In this document: in pieces, positions 8,684-16,637 of the stretch
Layout: every line of letters starts with the position of its first letter
How positions within the stretch are numbered: the first letter of the stretch is position 1
Source: Kibdelosporangium sp040675465
Lineage (GTDB): Bacteria; Actinomycetota; Actinomycetes; Mycobacteriales; Pseudonocardiaceae
NCBI RefSeq assembly: GCF_040675465.1
Contig: NZ_JBFAPA010000001.1
Span: forward strand, 620,001 to 684,000
Length of the DNA: 64,000 nt
Direction of reading: 5' to 3'
Made by a program: the position numbers and the translations under genes
The notes under the pieces: model-generated
Told to the model about the DNA's origin: nothing
Seen by the model: only the letters and a program-made list of their open reading frames with translations
The model's database searches: none

Positions 8684-9597
8684 CCGAGGTCGACGACCTC
8701 GACCGGTTCCGCCCGGAGCTGCTCCGGCTGTGTTACCGCCTGCTCGGCTCGGTCCACGACGCCGAGGACGCGGTGCAGGAGAGCTACCTGCGGGCCTGGC
8801 GGTCCCTCGACCAGTTCGACGGCCGGGCGTCCCTGGGCACCTGGCTGTACCGGATCGCCACGAACGTGTGCCTGCGGCAGCTGGAAACAGCCGGCCGCAG
8901 GCCCCTCCCGTCCGGGATGGACCACCCGGGCATGCAGCCGGTCGAGGTGCCGTGGCTGGAGCCGTTCCCGACTGATCCCGCGATGATCGTGGAGGAACGT
9001 GACTCGCTCCGGCTCGCGCTCATTGCCGCGTTGCAGTTCCTGCCACCCAGGCAACGGGCCGTGCTGATCCTCCGGGACGTACTGCATTGGCGCGCCGTGG
9101 AGGTGGCGTCGGCGTTGGAGACGTCGACCGCGGCCGTGAACAGCCTCCTGCAACGCGCCCGCACCCAGCTGGCGGAGGCCGGGCTGACCGAGACCGACGT
9201 GACCTACCCGCTCGACGAGCACCAGCGCAGGCTGATCGACCGGTACGCGGCCGCCTTCGAACGCGCCGACATCGACGACCTCGTGCTGACCCTCACCGAG
9301 GACGCGGCCTGGGAAATGCCACCGAACCCGATGTGGTTCGCCGGCCGCGCCGCGATCGGCGGGTTCCTCAAGGCCAAAGCGGTCGGGAACCGGTCGTCGA
9401 TCCGGACCGAGGCCAACGGCCAGCCCGCGGTGGCGGTCTACAACGGCGATGGCTCAGCACACTCAATACATGTGCTGACCGTGACGTCCCAAGGAATCAG
9501 CCGATCGGTGGTCTTCTTGGACGTGACGGTGTTCGATCTCTTCGGGCTGCCCCGGGTCCTGTCACACATACCGGCCGCCAGGTGTCAGGGTTCGTAA
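8680..9597 (+). CDS. ECF sigma factor, SigG-like, with SnoaL-like C-terminal domain
   Basis: The 305-aa protein has sigma region 2 at about 8-75 (LRLCYRLLGSVHDAEDAVQESYLRAW), region 4 at about 125-180 (FLPPRQRAVLILRDVLHWRAVEVASALETSTAAVNSLLQRAR) and a SnoaL-like domain from about 195 (IDRYAAAFERADIDDLVLTL). It would direct RNA polymerase to stress or metabolite-controlled promoters, with the C-terminal fold acting as a built-in control domain instead of an anti-sigma factor. The GTG start overlaps the upstream stop. The gene precedes a second ECF factor by 24 bases, and the promoter motif of that factor lies inside the 3' end of this gene. Confidence 0.88.
   Translation: MTEVDDLDRFRPELLRLCYRLLGSVHDAEDAVQESYLRAWRSLDQFDGRASLGTWLYRIATNVCLRQLETAGRRPLPSGMDHPGMQPVEVPWLEPFPTDPAMIVEERDSLRLALIAALQFLPPRQRAVLILRDVLHWRAVEVASALETSTAAVNSLLQRARTQLAEAGLTETDVTYPLDEHQRRLIDRYAAAFERADIDDLVLTLTEDAAWEMPPNPMWFAGRAAIGGFLKAKAVGNRSSIRTEANGQPAVAVYNGDGSAHSIHVLTVTSQGISRSVVFLDVTVFDLFGLPRVLSHIPAARCQGS
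9560..9586 (+). promoter_or_regulatory. ECF41-like promoter motif, copy 2 (autoregulatory)
   Basis: TGTCACA at 9560-9566, a 16-base spacer, and TGTC at 9583-9586, 35 bases before the ATG of the SigJ-like gene. It is the same motif with the same spacing as at 8280-8306 and fits self-activation of an ECF41-type sigma factor. Confidence 0.68.
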
Positions 9598-9621
9598 GGA
9601 CATCACGGTGGAGGGTGGCTG

Positions 9622-10530
9622 ATGACGGACCTGGCGGAGAGCTTCGAGGAGAACCGGGGCCGGCTGCGGGCAGTGGCGTACCGGATGCTCGGCTCGATCG
9701 CCGAGGCCGACGACGCGGTGCAGGAAGCCTGGCTGCGCCTCAACCGGTCGGACGCCAACGAGATCGACAACCTCAGCGCCTGGCTGACCACGGTCGTCGC
9801 GCGGGTGTGCCTGAACGTGTTGCGGTCGCGGCGCACCCATGGCGAGGACCTGGTGGGTGTGCACATCCCGGATCCAGTGGTCGGTCGCGCGGATGGGCCC
9901 ACGCCCGAGGCGGAGGCGTTGCTGGCCGACTCGGTGGGGTTGGCGCTGCAGGTCGTGCTGGAGACGTTGACGCCTGCCGAGCGGCTGGCGTTCGTCCTGC
10001 ACGACATGTTCGACCTGCCCTTCGACGAGATAGCGCCGATGGTCGGGCGTACGCCCGCCACGGCCCGGCAGCTCGCCAGCCGGGCGCGGCGGCGGGTCCG
10101 CGGCGCGGAGGTGCCCGACCCGGACCTCACCCGGCAGCGGGCGGTCGTGACCGCGTTCTTCGCCGCGGCCCACGACGGGGACTTCGAGGCGCTGGTTTCC
10201 GTGCTGCACCCTGATGTCGTGCTTCGCGCGGATGGCGGGACCGCTCGCCCGGAGAACACCGGCGTGGTTCGCGGCGCGGCGCAGGTCGCCGGTCAGGCGA
10301 TCATGTTCAGCCGCCCCGCCGTGGTCCGGCACCCGGCGACGGTCAACGGGGCCGCGGGTGCGGTCGTGACGGTGAGCGGGCAGCCGTACGCGGTCATGGC
10401 CTTCACGGTCACCGAAGACAAGATCGTGTCCATCGACATCCTGGCCGACCCCGAGCGGGTCGGGCGGCTCGACCTGGCCGGCTTCGCGGGCGGAGATGTC
10501 CAGGGACTTTCGGCCCCAGATAGTCACTGA
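9622..10530 (+). CDS. ECF sigma factor, SigJ/ECF41-like, with SnoaL-like domain
   Basis: The 302-aa protein shows sigma region 2 (LRAVAYRMLGSIAEADDAVQEAWLRL), region 4 (LTPAERLAFVLHDMFDLPFDEIAPMVGRTPATARQLASRAR) and a C-terminal SnoaL-like domain from about residue 175 (VVTAFFAAAHDGDFEALVSVLHPDV). In ECF41 factors this fused domain controls activity and carries WLPEP and DGGGK motifs. Here the corresponding places read HIPDPV and DGGTA, so both are degenerate, and control may differ. No carboxymuconolactone decarboxylase gene, the usual ECF41 partner, is adjacent. The start is supported by GGAGGGTGG at 9608-9616. It likely activates its own promoter (9560) and that of the 8399 operon. Confidence 0.9.
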   Translation: MTDLAESFEENRGRLRAVAYRMLGSIAEADDAVQEAWLRLNRSDANEIDNLSAWLTTVVARVCLNVLRSRRTHGEDLVGVHIPDPVVGRADGPTPEAEALLADSVGLALQVVLETLTPAERLAFVLHDMFDLPFDEIAPMVGRTPATARQLASRARRRVRGAEVPDPDLTRQRAVVTAFFAAAHDGDFEALVSVLHPDVVLRADGGTARPENTGVVRGAAQVAGQAIMFSRPAVVRHPATVNGAAGAVVTVSGQPYAVMAFTVTEDKIVSIDILADPERVGRLDLAGFAGGDVQGLSAPDSH

Positions 10531-10586
10531 CCGCAAGCAACAAACTACGACGAACGAGTGAAGGTTTAAGGGTCAACTGACTATCT
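10518..10586. promoter_or_regulatory. Inverted repeat across the sigJ-like stop codon
   Basis: AGATAGTCACTGACC (10518-10532) faces GGTCAACTGACTATCT (10571-10586). The arms match fully except for one extra A and enclose 38 bases. It could be a long-loop hairpin ending the sigma transcript, or an operator for the small membrane gene downstream. Confidence 0.5.
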
Positions 10587-10663
10587 GTAACGGGCCTGCT
10601 GATCGTCGCGAGGACGATGTGTGCGTCCACACGGGGCGCCGGGTGGTCGAGAAGGAACCCTCA

Positions 10664-10885
10664 ATGAGTTCGGTGTCGGCGCTCAACCTGTCGGTACGAC
10701 CCAGCCTCGCGCGGGTGGGTGTTGTTGGTGTGTTCGCGGTTCTGCTTGTGGGGCTTGGGTTTCTCGTGCCGTTCTGGATTGTGCTGGCGACCGGGACCGG
10801 GTCGGCCGGCGGGCTGGCCGTCGCGCGCAAGTGGCGGCGGGCCAGCTCGACGGTCGACCGGATCCTGGCCGAGGAGCTCCGTTAG
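10664..10885 (+). CDS. Small membrane protein
   Basis: The 73-aa product starts MSSVSALNLSVRPSLARVG, and has one hydrophobic stretch of about 35 residues that could form one long or two short membrane helices (VGVVGVFAVLLVGLG, then VPFWIVLATGTGSAGG). A basic cytoplasmic tail follows (ARKWRRASSTVDR). GAAGGAA at 10651-10657 sets the ATG. No family is recognised. Position after the sigma pair suggests it may belong to their regulon, but the gap of 133 bases and the inverted repeat argue for separate transcription. Its stop overlaps that of the convergent DUF3291 gene by four bases. Confidence 0.6.
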   Translation: MSSVSALNLSVRPSLARVGVVGVFAVLLVGLGFLVPFWIVLATGTGSAGGLAVARKWRRASSTVDRILAEELR

Positions 10886-11358
10886 CACTCGACGAGCGAA
10901 CGGGTCACCGCTTCGCCCGATGCGGTAAACGTGTGACGGAGGGTAAAGGCCAATGGTGACGGACCGTGCTCACGGAGCTGGGTCAGCCGCTCCTCGGCCT
11001 CGGCGACCGAGGGCCGGTGACCGGCGGGCACCCACCAGAGCGCCGTCATCGCCTCCACCGGCCGTTCGAACCACTCCCGGCGGCGTTTCATGATCGACCG
11101 GTGCGCGTCGTCGTACACATAGGCCGACAGCGTCTCCACCGAAGTCCACACGGACATGTTCACGATCAACCAGTCGTCGTCGAAGACCCGCACCGCGGTC
11201 GCGTCGCCGTCCTCGGTCTGCAACCGCCACACGAACCCGGGTGCGGCGTCCGCCACCGCGTTCACCGGCTCGAGAGCGGCCACGAAGTCCCGCAGCAGCG
11301 GGCTGTCCAGCGGCTGCAGCAGCCTGCTGATGTTCACCTGAGCGAGCTCATACCCCAT
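10882..11358 (-). CDS. DUF3291 domain-containing protein
   Basis: The 158-aa protein begins MGYELAQVNISRLLQPLDSP and contains the DUF3291 landmarks FVAALEPVNAVADAAPGFVWRLQ, VNMSVWTSVETLSAYVY and WFERP...LWWVPAGH. The family has a ferredoxin-like alpha/beta fold related to monooxygenase-type barrels, with no assigned substrate. The length is normal and the start codon is where family homology begins. It converges on the small membrane gene and diverges from the S9 peptidase gene with 50 bases between. Confidence 0.85.
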   Translation of the reverse strand: MGYELAQVNISRLLQPLDSPLLRDFVAALEPVNAVADAAPGFVWRLQTEDGDATAVRVFDDDWLIVNMSVWTSVETLSAYVYDDAHRSIMKRRREWFERPVEAMTALWWVPAGHRPSVAEAEERLTQLREHGPSPLAFTLRHTFTASGEAVTRSLVEC

Positions 11359-11408
11359 GCTGCCAACTTATCCCGGCCAGGACTGGTCACGCCCTGCCCG
11401 AAGGGCAC

Positions 11409-13265
11409 ATGGATGAGGCAGGATCTCCCCTTGTGACCAAGCATCCCGTAGCCCCGGAACCCGAGAGCCTGTTCGACGACACCGCGGCGGACGCGCGGTG
11501 GCGGGCGCGGTTCCGGGCCGCCCGCGTCAGCCTGCCCGACTGGGCCAGGGACGCGCCCGACCGCAACGTGTACCTCTCCAACGCCAGCGGCGTGTGGGAG
11601 ACGTACGCGTGGGACCGGTCGACCGGGATCCACCGCCAGGTCACCGACCGCCCGAACGGCACGTACAACTCCGCGGTCAGCCCGGACGGCGAGCGGATCT
11701 GGTGGTTCGCCGACACCGACGGCAACGAGTTCGGCCACTGGGTCACCGAACCGTTCGCCGGCCACCCGATCGCCGAGGAGCCGCGCAAGGCCATGCCGGC
11801 CGCGCCGGACGGCTACCCGGCGGGCCTTGAGGTCGGCCGATCGGTTGTGGCCATTGGGATTTCCAACGACGACGGCACGAAAGTCCTGGTGTCCAAGGAC
11901 AACGGGTCGGGCGAGGTCATCTACGCGCACGAGAACGACGGTGGCGTGGCCGCGCAGTCCCGCGACGAGCGCTACCTGGTCATCGCGCACTCCGAGCACG
12001 GCGACAACCGGCACACCGCGTTGCGCGTGGTCGACACCACCGGCAAGGCGGTAGCCGACAAGTGGGACGGCAAGGGCAAAGGCCTGGACGCCATCGGGTT
12101 CAGCCCGGTCGGCGGCGACCCGCGGCTGCTGGTGCTGCACGAGCGCCGCGGCCGCGAGGAGCTGCTGATCTGGGACGTCGAACAGGACACCGAGACCGAG
12201 CTCAGCCTGGACCTGCCCGGCGAGGTGTCCGCGGCCTGGTACCCGGACGGCCGGTCGATTCTGGTCGTGCACACCTACAAGTCGCGCAACACCCTGCACC
12301 AGTACCTCATCGAGACCAACGAGCTGTCCCTTCTGGACACTCCACAAGGGACGGTTGGTTCCGCGGGCGTACGGCCGGACGGCACCATCGAGTACTCCTG
12401 GTCGAACGCGGCCGAGCCGTCCATGGTCCGGGCACTGTTCACCGACGGCACCGACGACGTCCTGCTCACCCCACCGGGCGACCGGGCCCCGGGCAGCGTG
12501 CCCGTCACCGACGCGTTCGTGCCGGGCCCGGGCGGCGAAGTGCACGCACTGATCGCCACGCCGGACGGCGAAGGCCCGTTCCCCACGGTGTTCAGCCTGC
12601 ACGGCGGGCCGCACTCGGCCGACGAGGACCGGTTCTCGGCATACCGCGCGGTATGGATCGACGCCGGGTTCGCCGTGGTGCACGTCAACTACCGCGGTTC
12701 CACCGGTTATGGCTCCGCTTGGCGTGACGCGATCGAGGGACGCCCGGGCCTCACCGAGCTCGAAGACGTGGCCGCGGTACACGATTGGGCGGTTCAGTCG
12801 GGTCTTGCCGACCCCCAAAAATGTGTCGTCGCGGGCGCGAGCTGGGGCGGCTACCTGACATTGCTCGCCATGGGCGTCCAGCCGGAGCGCTGGGCCGTCG
12901 GCGCGGCAGGCGTTCCGGTCGCGGACTACCTGGCCGCGTACGAGGACGAGATGGAACCGCTGCGGGCGTTCGACCGCGCGTTGTTCGGCGGTTCCCCCGA
13001 GGAACTCCCTGATCTGTACCGGGAATGCTCACCGATCACGTACATCGACCAGGTCAGGGCGCCGGTGCTGGTCTGGGCCGGGGAGAACGACCCGCGCTGC
13101 CCGATCCGGCAGATCGACAACTACCTGGACGCGCTGGCCGAGCGGAACCTGCCCTACGAGGAGTACCGCTACGACGCCGGCCACGGCTCGCTGGTGGTGG
13201 CCGAGACGATCAAGCAGGTGGCCATCGAGGTGCACTTCGTCCAGCGGATGCTGGAAACGCGCTGA
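11409..13265 (+). CDS. S9 family prolyl oligopeptidase-like peptidase
   Basis: The 618-aa cytoplasmic serine peptidase has an N-terminal beta-propeller (about 30-370, with repeats such as SPDGERIWWFADTDGNEFG and YPDGRSILVVH) that gates access. The C-terminal alpha/beta hydrolase domain has nucleophile Ser478 in GASWGG, the acid in WAGENDPRCP and the base in DAGHGS. It should cleave short peptides after proline or related residues. No signal peptide is present. ATG at 11409 has GAAGG upstream; GTG at 11433 is a possible alternative that would drop eight residues. The gene is monocistronic and ends at a shared terminator. Confidence 0.92.
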   Translation: MDEAGSPLVTKHPVAPEPESLFDDTAADARWRARFRAARVSLPDWARDAPDRNVYLSNASGVWETYAWDRSTGIHRQVTDRPNGTYNSAVSPDGERIWWFADTDGNEFGHWVTEPFAGHPIAEEPRKAMPAAPDGYPAGLEVGRSVVAIGISNDDGTKVLVSKDNGSGEVIYAHENDGGVAAQSRDERYLVIAHSEHGDNRHTALRVVDTTGKAVADKWDGKGKGLDAIGFSPVGGDPRLLVLHERRGREELLIWDVEQDTETELSLDLPGEVSAAWYPDGRSILVVHTYKSRNTLHQYLIETNELSLLDTPQGTVGSAGVRPDGTIEYSWSNAAEPSMVRALFTDGTDDVLLTPPGDRAPGSVPVTDAFVPGPGGEVHALIATPDGEGPFPTVFSLHGGPHSADEDRFSAYRAVWIDAGFAVVHVNYRGSTGYGSAWRDAIEGRPGLTELEDVAAVHDWAVQSGLADPQKCVVAGASWGGYLTLLAMGVQPERWAVGAAGVPVADYLAAYEDEMEPLRAFDRALFGGSPEELPDLYRECSPITYIDQVRAPVLVWAGENDPRCPIRQIDNYLDALAERNLPYEEYRYDAGHGSLVVAETIKQVAIEVHFVQRMLETR

Positions 13266-13279
13266 CACAAGCGAAAAGA

Positions 13280-13323
13280 CCGTCCCCCGGCAGGTGCTCC
13301 CTGCAAACACCTGCCGGGGACGG
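13280..13323. terminator. Bidirectional terminator between S9 peptidase and dps
   Basis: A strong inverted repeat pairs CCGTCCCCCGGCAGGTG near 13280-13296 with CACCTGCCGGGGACGG near 13309-13323. It lies between two convergent genes. Confidence 0.8.
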
Positions 13324-13334
13324 CCCTTCCTAGG

Positions 13335-13811
13335 TCAGGCCCGTTGGGCCTGCCACATCCAGTGCGCCTGCTCGAGCTCGCGGGCGATCTCGATCAGCAG
13401 GTCCTGGGTGACCAGGTCGCTCTTGTCGGTCTCGTCGATGCCCTTGCGCAGCTTCTTGATGATCGCTTCGAGGGTCCGCACGATCGCCTCGACGGTCTGC
13501 TCGTCGGACTGCCAGCCGTCCGGATAGGCCGGCAGGCCTGAACTCTCGACGATCGTGCGTGCCTTGCCGTTCGGGGAGACGCCGATCGTGTTGGCTCGCT
13601 CGGCGACCTCGTCGACGTACGTCCGTGCGGTGCTGACCAGCTCGTCGAGCTGCAGGTGCACGCTGCGGAAGTTCTTGCCGACCACGTTCCAGTGCGCCTG
13701 CTTGGCGATGAGCGACAAGTCGATCAGGTCGACCAGGGTGGCCTGCAACACCGAGCCGGTGGACTTGCGGTCCGCCTCGGACAGCGGGCTCGTGATCGGG
13801 GACTTGCTCAT
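13335..13811 (-). CDS. dps: Dps family DNA protection / ferritin-like protein
   Basis: The 158-aa product shows the Dps four-helix pattern. The ferroxidase signature is KQAHWNVVGKNFRSVHLQLDELVSTARTYVDEVAERA, with His, Asp and Glu ligands, and the last helix is LLIEIARELEQAHWMWQAQRA. Dps dodecamers store iron, consume peroxide and coat DNA under starvation or oxidative stress. AGAGGAGGT sits 5 to 13 bases before the ATG, an almost ideal ribosome site. The gene follows ohr on the same strand with 42 bases between, and fur lies nearby, so this block appears devoted to oxidative stress. Confidence 0.93.
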   Translation of the reverse strand: MSKSPITSPLSEADRKSTGSVLQATLVDLIDLSLIAKQAHWNVVGKNFRSVHLQLDELVSTARTYVDEVAERANTIGVSPNGKARTIVESSGLPAYPDGWQSDEQTVEAIVRTLEAIIKKLRKGIDETDKSDLVTQDLLIEIARELEQAHWMWQAQRA

Positions 13812-13853
13812 ACTGACCTCCTCTGCACAGAGGTCTACCCGTGGCCGGCGGGA

Positions 13854-14279
13854 TCAAACAGTGGCGCTCACCGCGACCTCGATGTTGCCGCGGGTGGCGT
13901 GCGAGTACGGGCAAACCTGGTGTGCCAGCACGACAAGCTCGTTGGCCTTGCCCTGCTCCAGACCCGGCAGGTGGGCGTTGAGCTTGACCGACAACACGAA
14001 CCGGCCCTCGTCGTTGCGGTTGAGCGTCACGTTCGCGGTGATCGACGCCTCGGGAACGTCCACTTTGGTCTGTCGCGCCACCAGCGTCAGCGCGCTGAGG
14101 AAGCAGGCCGAGTAGCCGGCCGCGAACAGCTGCTCGGGGTTGGTGTGCGGGCCGCCGGGACCACCGAGCTCTTTCGGCGTGGCCAGCTTCTCGTCGATCA
14201 CGCCGTCCGACGAGACGACCTCGCCGTCGCGGCCCTTTCCGCTGGCAGTGACCTCGGCTGTGTACAACGCCTGTGCCAT
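13854..14279 (-). CDS. ohr: Organic hydroperoxide resistance protein
   Basis: The 141-aa OsmC/Ohr-family peroxidase reduces organic hydroperoxides with two cysteines. Both are visible: Cys in GYSACFLSAL and Cys in LAHQVCPYSHATRGN. The N-terminal YTAEVTASGKGRDGEV stretch and the normal length fit Ohr better than OsmC. No MarR-type ohrR gene is adjacent; instead a perfect palindrome lies 33 to 48 bases upstream of the start (14312-14327). It precedes dps and may share its transcript. Confidence 0.94.
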   Translation of the reverse strand: MAQALYTAEVTASGKGRDGEVVSSDGVIDEKLATPKELGGPGGPHTNPEQLFAAGYSACFLSALTLVARQTKVDVPEASITANVTLNRNDEGRFVLSVKLNAHLPGLEQGKANELVVLAHQVCPYSHATRGNIEVAVSATV

Positions 14280-14311
14280 CTCGGCTGACTCCTCGCTGTT
14301 GAAGATCCGTT

Positions 14312-14327
14312 GTTACTGACCAGTAAC
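14312..14327. promoter_or_regulatory. Palindromic operator upstream of ohr
   Basis: GTTACTG-AC-CAGTAAC is a perfect 7-2-7 inverted repeat located in the expected promoter region of ohr. It looks like TetR-family operators more than like OhrR boxes. A related shorter palindrome (TACTG-G-CAGTA) occurs at 14964-14974 before the esterase gene. No regulator gene stands next to it. Confidence 0.6.
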
Positions 14328-14365
14328 GTCAGGCGGGCCCGTTTTCATGCCGACCGTGCGGCACG

Positions 14366-14920
14366 TCACTTCCGCTGGGCGAACTTCGCGACCTGGGTGC
14401 CGATCGTGCGCAGGTTCGCCGCGACGGTCTCGCTCGTGCAGATGCCCTCGTCGTCGAACCGAACCTCGGCGGAGTTCACCGCGGAACCGAGTGGGGTCGG
14501 CCAGCCGCGCAACGCGTGCACGATCGAGCGCAGCGAGGTGAGCGTGGTCACGGACGCCTGCCAGCCTTGGGCCACCGCGACACAGCCGACCGCGCGCCCG
14601 TCTAAGTACGGGCGTTCGTCGGCGCGCAGGTCCTCGACGTAGTCCAGGGCGTTCTTCATCAAACCGGAGATGGTCCCGTGGTAGCCGGGTGAGACGAGCA
14701 CCACACCGTCCGCCTCGCGCAGGCTCGCCACCAGCCGTTGCGCGGCGGGCGACCGCTCGGGGATGGCCGGGTCGTAGAACGGCAGCACCAAGTCGTCGCC
14801 GGTGATCACCGTCGTCGACGCGCCCAGGGCTTCGGCGCCCTCCAGGGCGATGCGCAGCGCTCGCTCGGACTGTGAGCTCGCCCGCAGCGATCCACCGATA
14901 CCCACCACTTTTATGGCCAT
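14366..14920 (-). CDS. NADPH-dependent FMN reductase family protein
   Basis: The 184-aa flavodoxin-fold protein starts MAIKVVGIGGSLRASSQSE, the phosphate-binding loop for FMN. It also has the VSPGYHGTISGLMKNALDYVEDL signature of the NAD(P)H:FMN reductase family. It may supply reduced flavin or act as a quinone or chromate reductase; the electron acceptor is unknown. The start at 14920 is chosen because the glycine loop begins five residues later; an upstream ATG would add an unconserved arm. It is in tandem with ohr and dps on the minus strand. Confidence 0.88.
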   Translation of the reverse strand: MAIKVVGIGGSLRASSQSERALRIALEGAEALGASTTVITGDDLVLPFYDPAIPERSPAAQRLVASLREADGVVLVSPGYHGTISGLMKNALDYVEDLRADERPYLDGRAVGCVAVAQGWQASVTTLTSLRSIVHALRGWPTPLGSAVNSAEVRFDDEGICTSETVAANLRTIGTQVAKFAQRK

Positions 14921-14963
14921 TGGCTTGATCCTAGAACGTGAAGCGCTGTTGAGGTCCATAACC

Positions 14964-14974
14964 TACTGGCAGTA
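14964..14974. promoter_or_regulatory. Short palindrome upstream of the esterase gene
   Basis: TACTG-G-CAGTA shares half-sites with the ohr operator at 14312-14327 but has a 1-base spacer. It lies 12 bases before the ATG at 14986, where a bound protein would block transcription or initiation. Confidence 0.4.
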
Positions 14975-14985
14975 AGGTACGCGGA

Positions 14986-16059
14986 ATGCCGAGTCTGCTG
15001 GAACGCCTGCCAGTCCCCGCCCAAGCCGGTGCGATCCGTGCGCTCTACGCCCTTCCCCGGTCGTTACGCCGGCTGGTCGCCGGCAAGCCGATCCGGATCG
15101 ACGGCAACGAGCTCGCCCTGGACGCGCAGCTGTTGCTGCGGCTGCAGCAGCTGGCGAAGGTCCCGCCGTTGTCGGACGGCGAACCGGTGCACGCACGCGC
15201 ATCGCTCGCGGAGAACCACAAGCTGGTCAGCGGCCCGCCGATTCAGCCGGTTGACGTCCGTGAAGTGACGATCTCGCCATCGATCGCCGGGCGGCTGTAC
15301 ACCCCCGCCGGGTTGGCTGAGGGGTCGCCGCTGCTGGTGTTCTTCCATGGCGGCGGGTTCGTGGTCGGCACCTTGGACAGCCACGACAACATCTGCCGGT
15401 TCCTCGCCAAGCAGGCGGAGGTGCGGGTGTTGTCGGTGGACTACCGGCTCGCGCCCGAGCATCCGTTCCCCACGCCGGTCGAGGACGCGCTGACGGCGTT
15501 CCGTTTCGCGCACGCGTCGGCGCGTTCGCTGGGCGCGTCGCCGGACGCGATTGCCGTCGGCGGGGACAGCGCCGGCGGCAACCTCGCGACCGTCGTGTCC
15601 TGGCTGACCACGCGCGAGGGCGGCCCGAAGCCGGCGTTCCAGCTGCTGTTCTACCCGGCGACCGACGCCTCGAAGCGCTACCGGTCGCAGGAGCTGTTCA
15701 CCGACGGGTTCTTCCTGACCCAGGACGACATGGACTGGTTCATGCGGCACTACGCGGTACACGAGGAGGACAAGCTCGACCCGCGGTACTCACCGCTGCT
15801 CGCGCCGGACCTGTCCGGCCTGCCGCCCACCTACCTGGCCACGGCCGGTTTCGACCCGTTGCGCGACGAGGGTGAGGCGTACGCCGAACGGCTGAAGCAG
15901 GCCGGCGTGCCGGTCATTCTGTCCCGGCAGGCCGACCTGATCCACGGCTACGCCAATTTTATCGGAATTGGCACTCGTTTTCTCCAAGCGATGCACGAGG
16001 CCGCCGGGGCGCTGCGCACCGGTCTCGGAATTTCGGCCCGGGAATCGGTTCTCGAATAG
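14986..16059 (+). CDS. Alpha/beta hydrolase, HSL-type esterase
   Basis: The 357-aa enzyme belongs to the hormone-sensitive lipase group of carboxylesterases. It has the oxyanion motif HGGGF at His121, nucleophile Ser195 in GDSAGG, the acid in AGFDPLRDEG and the base in DLIHGYAN. Such enzymes hydrolyse short-chain esters and act in the cytoplasm; no signal peptide is present. An N-terminal cap of about 60 residues precedes the core. The ATG has AAGG 9 bases upstream. A palindrome (14964-14974) lies just before the start and may be an operator. Confidence 0.9.
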   Translation: MPSLLERLPVPAQAGAIRALYALPRSLRRLVAGKPIRIDGNELALDAQLLLRLQQLAKVPPLSDGEPVHARASLAENHKLVSGPPIQPVDVREVTISPSIAGRLYTPAGLAEGSPLLVFFHGGGFVVGTLDSHDNICRFLAKQAEVRVLSVDYRLAPEHPFPTPVEDALTAFRFAHASARSLGASPDAIAVGGDSAGGNLATVVSWLTTREGGPKPAFQLLFYPATDASKRYRSQELFTDGFFLTQDDMDWFMRHYAVHEEDKLDPRYSPLLAPDLSGLPPTYLATAGFDPLRDEGEAYAERLKQAGVPVILSRQADLIHGYANFIGIGTRFLQAMHEAAGALRTGLGISARESVLE

Positions 16060-16109
16060 GCGAATGCCCGACGCGGAAAACGCGCCGGACATTCACGTTC
16101 TCGCCGGAA

Positions 16110-16637
16110 TTACGGGTTGGGCACCGGCACGACCGGCAACGGCGGCACCGGCAGCGGCGGCAACGGGACCGGCACCGGCAGGCCGCCGAGCAGGCTGGTC
16201 ACCAGGTCGAGCAACGTGCTCAGCAACGACGTCAGCAGCGCCGTCACGCCCGACAGCAGGTCCAGGCCGGGCAGGCCCTTCTCCGAACCGTCCGGGATCT
16301 TCGCCAGCTCGGCCATCAGCTGGGTGTTCTTGTCGTTGGCCGACACCGAGTTGTCACGCACCTCGCTGCGGGTCGCCCACTCGTCGGAGCGGGTGACCAG
16401 GGCTTTCAGCACCCCGTCGAGCTCGCGCGTGTTGGCCTTCACGCCGGCCACGTCGCCGGCCTCGTAGGTTGCCTTGAGCTGGTCGTGCAGCCGCTGGACG
16501 GTCTTGGCGGCCACTTCGGGGTTGGCCGTCGCGGTCCAGCCGGAACCGTGCCAGTCGTCCGCCGAGGCGCCGCCTGCCATCACCACCAAGCTGCCCACGA
16601 CCAGTACGGCCAGACGTTTAACGAATCCCATTCTCAT
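16110..16637 (-). CDS. Secreted protein with Pro/Val-rich tail
   Basis: The 175-aa product has a classic signal peptide (MRMGFVKRLAVLVVGSLVVMAGGASA, cleavage after residue 26). A helical middle region follows (AAKTVQRLHDQLKATYEAGDVAGVKANTREL). The hydrophobic Leu/Thr segment LDLLSGVTALLTSLLSTLLDLVTSLL may form an amphipathic or membrane helix. The proline-rich tail (PVPVPLPPLPVPPLPVVPVP) could span cell wall. GGAGGAG lies 8 bases before the ATG. No family is recognised. The tail and exported character suggest a cell-envelope role. Confidence 0.7.
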   Translation of the reverse strand: MRMGFVKRLAVLVVGSLVVMAGGASADDWHGSGWTATANPEVAAKTVQRLHDQLKATYEAGDVAGVKANTRELDGVLKALVTRSDEWATRSEVRDNSVSANDKNTQLMAELAKIPDGSEKGLPGLDLLSGVTALLTSLLSTLLDLVTSLLGGLPVPVPLPPLPVPPLPVVPVPNP

